Shown piece by piece: positions 1 through 10,589 of a DNA stretch of 64,000 bases (its first letter is position 1; each line of letters begins with the position of its first letter). The stretch is from Pegoplata infirma (lineage: Eukaryota > Arthropoda > Insecta > Diptera > Anthomyiidae): contig OY992538.1 in the NCBI GenBank assembly GCA_963921195.1, forward strand, positions 87,171,904 through 87,235,903, in the 5' to 3' direction. Under the pieces are notes generated by a model. The model searched no databases. It worked only from the letters and a program-made list of their open reading frames with translations, and had not been told where the DNA came from. Position numbers and translations under genes: made by a program.

Positions 1-1080
1 GTGTATAAGTAAATGAACTAAAATTTTTTCCTCATAGTTAAGAAAATTTTTCATTTTTAAGTTAAATTTAACTAAATTTTAGGAAAATTAATGGTAAATT
101 TTCAAAGACATTTTTTCCTTGCCGTGTTTGCTCTTCAGGAGAATGCGATCAAAACCGGTGATTAAGTCGTGGAGAGGCATGGAAAGTAGTTGGAATTTTT
201 CCAAAAAATGTTTATGGCTAAACGTCGTAAAAAGTGATGGTCCAAAAATGAAATTATTTGAAAACGAACTCTATTTATATATCTTTATACGATACATCAC
301 TCTGTGGTACAGGGTATAATGACTTTGTGCTGATGTTCTAGAGCCACCTTCAAGCATTCTGAACGTCTCAGAATTACTTTTTGTCCGCCCCTGTGTCAGT
401 CTCTCCATGTAAACGTTTTGCGCACGATACAGGTCGCATTTTTTAAAAAATTTGTCTAAAGTTTGAATCTTAAGCTTCTTTTAACCGAAGGGCAAAGCCA
501 ATTAAATTTGGATGTCGGAATCGGTTCATGTCTTGAAACAGCCCACATACAAACATCAGCTTTGAATATGGGTCAAATGACCCTAACAACCGTATTTTAA
601 TAAGTATGCTTTCGTATTCAGAAATCATCATTCCAAACTTAAAAGAAATCGGACAAGTCCACATACTAACCATCCTCCGGATTTTTCATAAATCTCTCAA
701 ATTCTAAATTTTTTGTAAAAATTTTGTTTGTAGGATTTAAACGTGGACTTTGGTAATCTAATCACATCTGATTATAATTTTACCATTTTTGGACTAAAGG
801 TACCTACAGACGACGCAATATTATGTACAATATTGACGGTATATTGATGGAGTGTGTGTAAGATTGACGATTGTACAATCGTCAATACCTTCACCATTAG
901 TCTCCATATACAAATTTCTTCCGATATTTGTTTGGATTGGTTTATTAGCAACAGAAACCAGCATACTATAAGAAATAGATTCAATCGGATCGATGTTTGG
1001 AGTTGGGACCCATTTTTCCGAAAACACTGGTGTAGGGTATTATATGGTCGGTCTTGACTGACTATAATTTTCTTACTTCT
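1..1080. repeat. Fragments of dispersed repeats, no gene recognised
   Basis: AT-rich DNA. The stretch 440-720 (around the phrase ACCGAAGGGCAAAGCC) and 820-1075 (ending GTAGGGTATTATATGGTCGG) have the look of dispersed dipteran repeat copies, but I cannot tie them to another copy in the window. A 66-codon open frame at 119-319 has no recognisable family and no splice or promoter context. Confidence 0.4.
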
Positions 1081-1109
1081 TTTTTTTAACAAGGATCAAA
1101 ACAAACCTT

Positions 1110-1743
1110 CCCTGCAAACAATAGGGCGATATATCGCCAAAAAGATATTGCGGCAATACGAAAATTTATCATTTCAATAAAAAATCAAAGTATTAGTTTT
1201 ATTGCATCGCCGTTTTCTCATACAAACGATACTTTGGCGATAAACAAAAAAATATATATTTTTTTTTCTTTGTCAATTTAAAATAAAATAATTTATCAAG
1301 CACAACAAAAAATCTTTGAAAGAATATAAATTTGGCCAAAAACTACAAATTTGCTTTCAAAGATAAAATAAAAAATTCAGCGAATGTTGCGAATATAATT
1401 TTAAGGTGAATACAAATGTTTTTAGTCCTGTTAACATGACCAAAATATGAATGAATTTCAGCTTCAGGGAATCGATAAAGCTGTATCGCCAAATTATCAT
1501 TTTAGTGATATTCCGGCGATACATACAAATCTTTTATTTTTCCTTTAAATGGTTATTTGTCGATATTGCCCTTTTTTCGCCGAGACGAATTGTTGTCGTA
1601 TCGTCGGGATGTATTACCGTCGGGTAACAGTTTCTCCCGAAGGGTGTATTGCCGGCGATACGAATTCGATAATTGCCGCAATAAAATTTATCATCTCGGC
1701 AATATAACCGGCGAATCGATGCCGTATCGTTTTGTTTGCAGGG
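1110..1743. mobile_element. MITE-like element, CCCTGCAAACA termini
   Basis: Begins CCCTGCAAACA and ends TGTTTGCAGGG, an exact 11-bp terminal inverted repeat (TIR). The interior is full of GGCGATA/TATCGCC words, several forming small hairpins such as GGCGATATATCGCC. A truncated copy lies at 5241-5590. No coding capacity. No clear target duplication. Confidence 0.75.
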
Positions 1744-1924
1744 TTAATTTTAAAATCAAACCGCTTTATCAAATTAATTGAAAAACGGTCGTAAATGTTG
1801 AACAAATTGTACTGGTAGTGTTAAATTCTTATTGTAATTGCCAACGTTGGCTAGGCATTGGCATTTCCTTTAAAGCCAATGCTCTGCCAGTACAATATTT
1901 TTGGTACGGTTGGCAATTTCTGAC

Positions 1925-2345
1925 TGGGTATTGTTAAAATTTTTAAATGATATTGAAAGATTAAGTTTTGAAAAGACATTACTTACCTCCTTTTTCCTGA
2001 TATGTCAAAACAGTAAAATGTCGGAGATCTTCCTCTTTCATTTGCCATCACTAGTGTCATCCTAGGACAAGAACAAATGCTAAAAAAATTTTACAAAAAT
2101 TAAATCCTCTAAAACTTTAAAATCCGTGTAAAAGGGAACAGGATCACGAAATGAAAAACTGTAAATGCAGTTTTAATATATTTAGTGTCTAGTTTCAAAT
2201 GTATATCATTCAGTTTGTGTTTACAGACATTTTTCTTTTTGTCGGACGGTGTTATCCACAAAGGCATTTTCCATGTTCGCAACTTGAGTTTAAAGTCTGT
2301 TCCGACGAAGCATGTTTCGTAGAGGACAGCTAGTAAAATAGTGTG
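1925..2345. repeat. Dispersed repeat with several relatives in the window
   Basis: Contains TTACCTCCTTTTTCCTGATATG, a CATCCTAGGACAAG stretch and AACAGGATCACGAAATGAAA. Related pieces occur at 27930-28190 (inverted), 28195-28340 (same orientation) and 34620-34800 (second half). Probably an ancient transposon remnant. Confidence 0.6.
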
Positions 2346-2688
2346 CAACTGTTTTAGAAAATTAAGATGGGAATTAAACTCAAAACACTTTAATTGTTAT
2401 AATAATAATAATTTTGAACTATAGCCAGCAACAATTTTAATAATTGTTTCAAACAATATAAAGGAGTTTTCTAAATATTTTGTACAGTCTTGTCTTCGAA
2501 AGTATGCTTACTCATTCAACGACAAGTCATCATACAAATAACCAGTGAAACCAATTCATTTTAATCACAAATTTTTGCTGGAATTGTTTCTAAATTTTAA
2601 CTACTTCCATGTATTAGTATTTAATTATTTATGTTAATAACGTGTTGATTTGATTATTTTTTGTTTATTTTTTTTTTTCATTGAATAG
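2346..2688 (+). other. Intron upstream of first serpin terminal exon
   Basis: No repeat or gene recognised. Ends with a long pyrimidine tract (about 2660-2681) and TTGAATAG, the proposed 3' splice site of the next exon. Confidence 0.4.
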
Positions 2689-2810
2689 TTATAAGTTATG
2701 ACTGCATATTTCCAGAATTTCGTGTTGATAAACCATTTTTGATGCAAATAATGTCAAAAAAATCTAGGGGAATAAAATATTTTTTGGCATCTATACGAAA
2801 TCCTACTTAA
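2689..2810 (+). CDS. Serpin C-terminal (reactive-loop) exon 1, divergent, short loop
   Basis: Thirty-nine complete codons preceded by two bases (TT) that would finish a codon begun in an upstream exon, and ended by TAA. The peptide contains FRVDKPF followed by a hydrophobic strand, then IKYF and ends SIRNPT; serpins typically read F-x-V-D-H-P-F ... L-F-x-G-x-V-x-N-P at the C terminus. The acceptor AG at 2687-2688 follows a T-rich tract, and an in-frame TGA just upstream (2683-2685) fixes the exon boundary. Phase matches the other five exons. Odd points: only ten residues precede RVD, about eight fewer than in the sister exons, so the reactive loop would be too short for ordinary inhibition; and the F-x-G motif is replaced by F-L-A-S. 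It could be a decaying cassette, a non-inhibitory tail, or the tail of a neighbouring serpin. Confidence 0.66.
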
Positions 2811-2827
2811 GTTTCAAGGAAATGTCT

Positions 2828-2833
2828 AATAAA
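2828..2833 (+). promoter_or_regulatory. Polyadenylation signal AATAAA of exon 1
   Basis: AATAAA 18 bases after the stop codon of exon 1; a further AAATAAA lies about 20 bases on. Supports the exon being a terminal one. Confidence 0.5.
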
Positions 2834-3454
2834 ACAAGTGAGCAAAAATAAATGTACACAAGTAACAAAAAAAAAATTGCGTTTACTTATCATTTTGAGT
2901 TACTCTGGCAACATTGGTTTATTTTTAACCTACAATCCATTCTTAAAATAAAGTACTACTTAATCTCACCCTCTCGATTCGATTCAGATTCAGTATGACT
3001 AATTTTTAGTAGTATTTTTAGTAGTATTTTTAGTAAATTTTTTTTTCAAATGTGGCTCTATAGCAACAAAATGGTGGGTCGCGACCCTCAAAGGGGTTGC
3101 GAAAAGTTTTGTAAACACCATTATTTTTTGTAACTGTTGAGTTATTAACATATAAAAATATCTAGATGCATTAGGATCTGGCCCAGGAGTTTTACTATAT
3201 GTTTCTCAATTTTTAGCTTTCTACTTAGCTTATCAGTTACATAAAAAAAGCTCCAACACGTCTCTTTTCCTTTCATCATTCCACCCTTACCACTGTTATT
3301 AAAAATCCAGGTAATGAAACGTAATTTTGATATGCTCATTTTTCTTCAAAACTTTTCTTCCATAGTCCAAAAATTTTACTTCAGCACATACTCCATCTTC
3401 GATACTAAAAGCTTGGCAATTTTTAGCTTATTAGAGGGCTTTAAAATTAGCTAA
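2834..3454. other. Intergenic or intronic AT-rich DNA
   Basis: No gene seen. Holds a short triplicated TTTTTAGTAGTA word near 3000-3035 and the phrase GGTCGCGACCCTC near 3077. No inverted termini recognised. Confidence 0.3.
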
Positions 3455-5118
3455 AATGTTAAATTCGGCTGTGCCGAATCTTTTATACCCTCCAAAATGT
3501 AAAAAAAAAAAATTTCAAGGCTGTTTTTTTTTTGGGGTGGTTTGGGGATTTTGGTGGGAGACATTGGGGGCCACCTTCCCCTTGCTATAGATGTTATCAC
3601 ATGGATTTATTATGACTCTTCCAATTATTTAATCCAATTAATCTTTATTAAAATACTTTTTTATATCCACGCCCACAAAAGGGGGCGGGTCAAACTTGTT
3701 TTTATTTTTTTTCCGCTAGGTCCACATGCAGGATTTTAAACTTCTTTTGACACAAAAATGTTTCATTTGCTTAACAAAAGTACAAAAAACCCTACAAAAA
3801 AGGCGGTTTTCTGAGGTTGGTTTAGTTCTCCAAGGGCGAACTTTTTCCCCTTTTTTCGGATTTGCCCATTTCCGAACTAGACCAGCCTATTAGCAGAAGA
3901 CATATTCTAGCCAAAGTACGGAATTCTAGCTCTTTTATTTTGGACTGTATCGTGTTGTCTACAGACGAACAGACGGACGGACATCGTTAGAATGTCTTAG
4001 AATCGATCACTGATCAATAATATATGGGGCATTCCATGTCAAATCGGACACTTTGAAATTTTTTTTTTTAGATTTTCCCAATTTACAATTTTTTAGTATC
4101 CTTCGAAAACTCCTTCGTGGTAAATTTTCAGATTTTTTTGATGAGCCGTTCAAAAGATATCGAATTTTTAAAAATTGGTTGTTTGTTCCATTACTCAAAC
4201 TTCTTTTACTCATAACTTCTTCAATAATGGTCCAAATTTAAATTTTTTTTTTCAAAATTTTTGTTTTTTTACGTACTTTTTAAAAAAAAATCCCAAAAAA
4301 TTCTTAAAAGCGCTCTAGTATGCGATTTTTAAGTTTTAAAATTTAAATCTCATTTTTGAAAATGTTTGTACTCTTTGATTTTTTTGAAATTTTTTTGTGT
4401 AAAACTTCTATCGATTCTACAATTTTTTTGCCCAGGAAGGTCGTTGGATAACAAAAATTACTATTTTTTAAATTTTTTGGAAAAAATTTAATTGTAATTT
4501 TCTACTCTTAAAATCATTTCTACTGCTCCAATGGTGCGTCATAGAGGGGTCATTTATGAGACCGACCCCCAAGGATTTTTACGTCTTAACATTTCTTTGC
4601 AACAAACTAATACCCTATCTCCAATTTCTAAGGGGGCTCCCACACAAAACGACATTTTTTTAAATTTGCTCCAACCGCTCTAACTGCCCTAATAGTGCCC
4701 TTAGAGCAACAAAATGTATGACCGACCCACAATATTTTTTTAGTCCAAATATTTTCTCTGAACACACCTACCCTCTATCTCTAATTGTTAAGGCGGTCCC
4801 CATACATTTTTTTTTATTTCTTGTAAATTTGTTTTATTTAATCAGGGGTCATTAGTGAGACCGACCCCCATTTATTTTTACCCTCCAACATTTTTGTAAA
4901 ACATACCTACCCCCTATCTCGACTTTACCACGAAGAAGTTTTCGAAGGGTACTAAAAACTGTAAACAAATTGGGAAAATCTAAAAAAAAAAATTTCAAAG
5001 TGTCCGATTTGACATGGAATACACCATATATACCTTTTAGGATCCTAGACTAATATCACGATGCGTAACACACGGAATGACAAAGTGAGTATACCCCATA
5101 CTGTGGTTGGAGGGTATA
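3455..5118. repeat. Dispersed 'TATACCCTCC' repeat, split by a foldback element
   Basis: Starts with the hairpin ATTCGGCTGTGCCGAAT and TATACCCTCCAA, and ends GGTTGGAGGGTATAAA. Inside are the tell-tale CAGACGAACAGACGGACGGA and the GATCGATCACTGATC phrase. Sister copies at 6090-6563, 30053-34411, 36750-37950, 38195-42560 and 62970-63610. This type of sequence is widespread in dipteran introns. Interrupted at a TATA by the element at 4025-5026. Confidence 0.75.
4025..5026. mobile_element. Foldback element A1 (GGGGCATTCCATG termini)
   Basis: Left end TGGGGCATTCCATGTCAAAT, right end the reverse complement with small changes (ATTTGACATGGAATACACCA). Arms of about 150 bp are complementary. It sits in a TATA of the dispersed repeat, and the uninterrupted copy at 6470 shows the empty site. 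No transposase. Confidence 0.85.
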
Positions 5119-5240
5119 AAAATTCATTTTCGCCTTCTCTATTTTTCTCTCAATTCTCCATCCACAGTCCAACAATTTTAGATCGGACAACTTCAGAATC
5201 TCCAGGAATATCTGCTTAGCATTTTTTTAACTAAATAGGT

Positions 5241-5590
5241 CCCTGCAAACAACAGGGCGATATATCGCCGAAAAGATATTGCGGCGATACTGAAATTTAT
5301 CATTTCAATAAAAAATCAAAGTAATATTTTTATTATATTGCCGTTTCTCATACGAACGATATTTTGGCGATAAACAAAAGAAAATATTGAAAATTTGTAT
5401 TTCTTTGTCAATTTAAAATAAAATAATTTATCAAGAACCACAAGAAATCTTTGAAAAAATATAAATTTGGACGAAACCCACAAATTTGCGTTCAAAGATA
5501 TAATAAAAAATTCAGCGAATGTTGCGGATATATTTTTTAAGGTGAATGCAAATGTTTTTAGTCCTGTTAACATGACCAAAATATGAATGA
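5241..5590. mobile_element. Truncated copy of the CCCTGCAAACA MITE
   Basis: Follows the left 350 bp of the element at 1110-1743 closely, then similarity stops abruptly after AAAATATGAATGA. The preceding 130 bp (5115-5240) is duplicated at 6563-6686, whose copy ends at a tiny CCCTGCAAACAGGGAC palindrome. Confidence 0.75.
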
Positions 5591-6089
5591 AAAATAATGA
5601 TATCAACTAACGTTTGTAAATATTGATTGTTGAAAAAAAAAAAATTTAAAAAATTGATAAACGAGTTTGTAAAAGTTCTCTAAAATTATTATTTGTATTG
5701 ACAAAATCTTAAATTTTTTTTCAACAAAGAAATTCAACAAACACAACCATAATTTGTTGATCTGACAAATGTAAAAAAATCTTATTTTTTTTTAACAAAG
5801 AAATTCAACATACACAAAAATTATTTGTTGACATGACAAAATAATTTTGAAATAAAATTACTTGACTGAGTTTGTTAAAAACAAAATCGATGTTTTGTAT
5901 TATAGACTAACAGGCGGCCGTTTTTACTAAATGTTTGGTTGATATCATGTTTGGTTGATTTACAATTGCTGTTTGTTGATTTAAATTTGAAGATTTTATT
6001 TTCTGTGTAGGCTTCAAAAAGCTCTGGAAAGGCAAAAAACAAAATAGGTATTTTTGATTTCTTGCGTTAATTAATGAAATATTTAAACA
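5591..6089. other. AT-rich DNA, no gene seen
   Basis: Contains direct repeats of AAAGAAATTCAACA..ACACAA and TTTGTTGAT words (5700-5990). No coding or terminal repeat signal. Confidence 0.3.
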
Positions 6090-6563
6090 AGTGAGAGTGT
6101 TACATTCGGCTGTGCCGAATCTTTTATACCCTCCAAAATGTTGGGGGTTGGTATGAGACGTTAGGGGGCACCTTCCGCTTCGATTTTTAACTTCTTCTGA
6201 GATAAGAACGTTGCATTTGTTTAGCAAATGCACAAAACACCCTGCAAAAAATGCGCTTTTTCTTAGGATGGTTTAGTTCTCCGAGGGGAACTTTTTTCCC
6301 CTTGGTCCGATTTTGCCCATTTCCGAACTTAACCTGCCTAGGAATATAAGACATATTCGTGCCAAATTTCAGAAGGTAGCTCTTTTATTTTGGACTGTAT
6401 CGTGTACTCTACAGACGGACAGACGGACGGACATCGCTAGAATGTCTTACAATCGATCACTGATCGATAATATATACTTTATAGGGTCCTAGACCGATAT
6501 ATCGATGCGCAACACACGGAATTACAAAGTGAGTATACCCCCATACTGTGGTTGGAGGGTATA
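6090..6563. repeat. Dispersed 'TATACCCTCC' repeat, uninterrupted copy
   Basis: Same head hairpin (ATTCGGCTGTGCCGAAT), GACGGACAGACGGACGGAC core and GGTTGGAGGGTATAC tail as 3455-5118, but without the foldback insertion, giving the empty-site reference. Confidence 0.75.
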
Positions 6564-6720
6564 CAAATTAATTTTCGCCTTGTCTATTTTTCTCTCAATT
6601 CTCCATCCACAGACCAACAATTTTAGATCGGACAACTTAAGAATATCAAGGAATATCTGCTTAGCATTTTTTTTAACGAAATATGTCCCTGCAAACAGGG
6701 ACAATAAACTTTGTAAAACA

Positions 6721-6938
6721 ATTGAAAATTTCTGAAATACAATTGATAATTTCTGAAATACAATGGATAAGTTCTGAAATACAATTGATAATTTCTAAAA
6801 TACAATTGGTAAATTCTGAAATACAATTAATAATTTCTGAAATACAATTGATAAATTCTGAAATATAATTGATAATTTCTGAAATACAATTGATAATTTC
6901 TGAAATACAATTGATAATTTCTGAAATACAATTGGAAA
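6721..6938. repeat. Tandem repeat, about 21-bp unit
   Basis: Roughly ten head-to-tail copies of TCTGAAATACAATTGATAAT with point changes. It stays open in several frames, so open frames here are repeat artefacts. Confidence 0.9.
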
Positions 6939-8490
6939 TGGTGTAGAATAATACTGTAATTGAATATATATGGGGCATTCTAGGCCAAATCACTCACTTT
7001 TAGACCTAACCCCTATCGATTTATTTTATTTTTGGATATGTTTTAGTAGTTATTAAATGCAACTTGGACACCAATTTGCAGCCTTTTATTCTAAGATGAT
7101 GTTGAGTAATCAATTTTTTAAAATGGCGATTTAAAAAAAAAAAAAATTAACAAATTAAAATTTTAAATTAATTTTGACCATTAAAAAATAGAGAAATCTT
7201 AAAAAATGTTGGACAACGATTTGTTGGTATTTTAATGTAGTTTTAGAAAAAAATATGAACAAATTATTCGAAGTAATTATCACTTATTTTTTGACGTTTA
7301 AAAATTAAAATCGACTTTTTGAAAAAGTCCGAAACCTTCGATATTTTTGTAGAAAACCATAAAAATTCTACTCTAAATTACGCAACTATTAAGCCATAAT
7401 TCAAGATGTGATCACAATTCTTTTTATTTTTTTTTAATTTTTTAAAATTGTACCTTTTATTTTTTGGCTCTGATTTATTTTATATGGTGCTCCAAAAAAA
7501 ATAAATTGGTAGATATTGACCCTAACTTACCCTAGATATATTCATTTTGAGATAAAAATACGTCTCACAAAAATTTAGGACGATCGGACATAGGTAAGGC
7601 GTTCCACATGGGCCTTGATGTTTAGAAAACGGATTACAAGGAATAATATGAATTTTTTTCCGTTTTCTCAATTTTTTGGTATTTTAAGTTAAGTTTAAAT
7701 CCAAGTGGTTACAGAATTATAATACGGAGTAAAATGCCTCTCTAATAAGGTACCAAAAACTAAAATCGGTTGAAAATCAGCCAAGTTATTACAACTTCCC
7801 CAGGCATCTAGCGTGTGTCATAATACATGATTCATGAATACGAGTCCCTTTTTTTTAAATTTATTGAAATTTTCTACAGTAATAACATTTTTTCATTATT
7901 CATGTTTCAGTGTAATAGTTTTTTGGTTTTTCCAAATTTTAAAACAAAATCTCTATTTAAAATAGAGATTTCAAAATGGTGTTGAAAATGCCATTAATTT
8001 AAAACATGTTAGCAAAACACAATATGAAAAATACTTGTCATCTAATTACATTTGAACTTGAAGAATAAAAAAATGTTATTACAGTAGAAAATTTCAATGA
8101 ATTTCAAAAATCGGATTGTATTGCTTAATACTTAAAGTGGTCTGCCTTACATTAGATGCCTGGGGAAGTTGTAATAACTTGGCTGATTTTCAACCGATTT
8201 TAGTTTTTGGTACCTTATTAGAGAGGTATTTTACTCCGTATTATAATTCTGTAAACACTTGAATTTAAACTTAACTTAAAATACCAAAAAAATTTAGAAA
8301 ACAGAAAAAAAATCATATTTTTCCTTGTAATCCGTTTTCTAAACTTCAAGGCCCATGCGGAACACCTTATCCATGTCCGATCGTTCTTAATTTTTGTGAG
8401 GCGTGTTTTTACCTCGAAATGAATGTATATAGGGTAAATTAGGGTCAGTATCTAAAAATTTAATTTTTTTAGAGCACCATCTATTATATA

Positions 8491-10526
8491 TGGGGCATTC
8501 CATGCCAAATCACTCACTTTTAGGCCCGACCCCCTTCGATTAATTTTATTTTTGGATATGTTTTAGTACGTATTAAATGCAACTTCCAGCCAAATTTTCA
8601 GCCTTTTATACCAAGGTGGTGTTGAGTAATCAATTTTTCAAAATGGCGATTTTATCCAAAAAATGAAAAAATTTAAATTTTTAATCAATTTTGACCAGTA
8701 AAAAATATAGATATATTAAAAAAAGATGGACAACATTTTGTTGGTAGTTAAATGTAGTTTTAGAAAAAAAAATATGAAAAATTATTCGAAGTAACTATCA
8801 CTTGTTTTTTATCGTATAAAAATTAAAATCGACTTTTTGAAAAAGTCCGAAACCTTCGATTTTTTTTTAAAAATGTCAAAAAATTCTACTCTGAATTACG
8901 CAACTTTTAAGTCATAATTCGAGATGTGATCGTAATTCGTTCTATTTTTATTCAAATTTTGAAAATTGCACTTTTTTTTTTTTGACTCTGGTTTATTTTA
9001 TATGGTGCTCCAAAAACAATAATTTGGTAAATATTGACCGTAACTTCCCCTAGATATATTAACTTGGGTGTAAAAATACGTTTCAGAAAATTTTAGGATG
9101 ATCGGACATGGGTAAGGCGTGCCGCATCGGCTTTGAAGTTTGAAAATCGGATTACAAGGGAAAATATGCATTTTTTTCTGTTTTCTTAATTTTTTTGGTA
9201 TTTTAAGTTAATTTTGAATTCAAATGGTTACAGAATTGAAATGTAGAGTAAAATGTCTCTCTATTAAGGTCATAAAAACCGAAATCGGTTTAAAATCAGC
9301 CAAGTTATTACAACTTCCCCAGGCATCTAACGTGTGGCAGACAACTTGATTAATCAATACAATCCGATTTTTGAAATTCATTGAAATTTTCTACTGTAAT
9401 AACATTTTTTTATTCTTCAAGTTCAAATGTTATTAGATGACAAGTATTTTTCATATTGTGTTTTGCTAACATTTTTTAAATTAGTGCTAAAAATGCCTGC
9501 ATTTTCCACACCCTTTTGAAATCTCTATTTAAAAAAAAAAATATTTTTTTTGTTTTAAAATTTGGAAAAGTCAAAAAAATATTACACTGAAACATGAATA
9601 ATGAAAAAATGTTATTACAGTAGAAAATTTCAATAAATTTAAAAAAAGGGCCTCGTATTTTTTAATCAAGTTGTATGGCACACGCTAGATGCCTGGGGAA
9701 GTTGTAATAACTTGGCTGATTTTCAACCGATTTTAGTTTTTAGTACCTTATTAGAAAGGCATTTTACTCCACATCATAATTCTGTAATCACTTGAATTAA
9801 AACTTAACTTAAAATACCAAAGAAATTGCGAAAACAGAAAAAAAATCATATTTTTCCTTGTAATCCGTTTTTTAAACTTCAAGGACCATGCTAAGCGCCT
9901 TACACATGTCCGATCGTCCCAAATTTTTGTGAGACGTATATTTACCTCCAAATGAATATATTTAGGGTAAGTTAGGGTCAGTATCTACCATTTTTTTTTT
10001 TTTTGGAGCTCCATATAAAATAAATCAGAGCCAAAACATAAAAGGTGCAATTTTAAAAATTAAAAAAAAAAATAGAAAGAATTGTGATCACATCTCGAGT
10101 TATGGCTTAAAAGTTGCATAATTTAGAGTAGAATTCTTTTAGTTTTTTATAAAAAAATCGAAGGTTTCGGACTTTTTCAAAAAGTCGATTTTAATTTTTA
10201 AACGTCAAAAAATAAGTGATAATTACTTCGAATAATTTTTTCACATTTTTTTTCTAAAACTACATTTAAATACCAACAAAACGTTGTCCAACTTTTTTTA
10301 AAATATCTATATTTTTTACTGGTCAAAATTGATTGAAAATTTAAATTTTTTCATTTTTTGGAAAAAATCGCCATTTTGAAAAATTGATTACTCAACACCA
10401 CCTAGGTATAAAAGGCTGAAAATTTGGCTGCAAGTTGCATTTAATACGTACTAAAACATATCCAAAAATAAAATTAATCGAAGGGGGTCGGGCCTAAAAG
10501 TGAGTGATTTGGCATGGAATGCCCCA
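8491..10526. mobile_element. Foldback element B2 inside the Helitron
   Basis: TGGGGCATTCCATGCCAAAT at the left and its reverse complement at the right, flanked by exact TATATA (8485-8490 and 10527-10532). The arms are complementary for about 900 bp, with the centre near 9500. It landed only five bases inside the Helitron 5' end. No coding capacity. Confidence 0.88.
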
Positions 10527-10589
10527 TATATAAAAGAGTGTGGTGACTGACTGACTGACTGACTGACTGATTGGCAATAATCATCGCCC

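Noticed and set aside
119..319. 66-codon frame ending YIFIRYITLWYRV, faintly like a serpin tail
   Set aside because: No F-x-V-D core, no F-x-G motif, and no convincing acceptor in the right phase; more likely chance in a dispersed repeat.
2495..2570. Possible extra serpin cassette after the acceptor-like TTTTGTACAG
   Set aside because: It has the right phase and 24 codons (SKVCLLI...IIQITSET), but no F-x-V-D, no F-x-G motif and a weak pyrimidine tract. At best a dead exon; not supportable.
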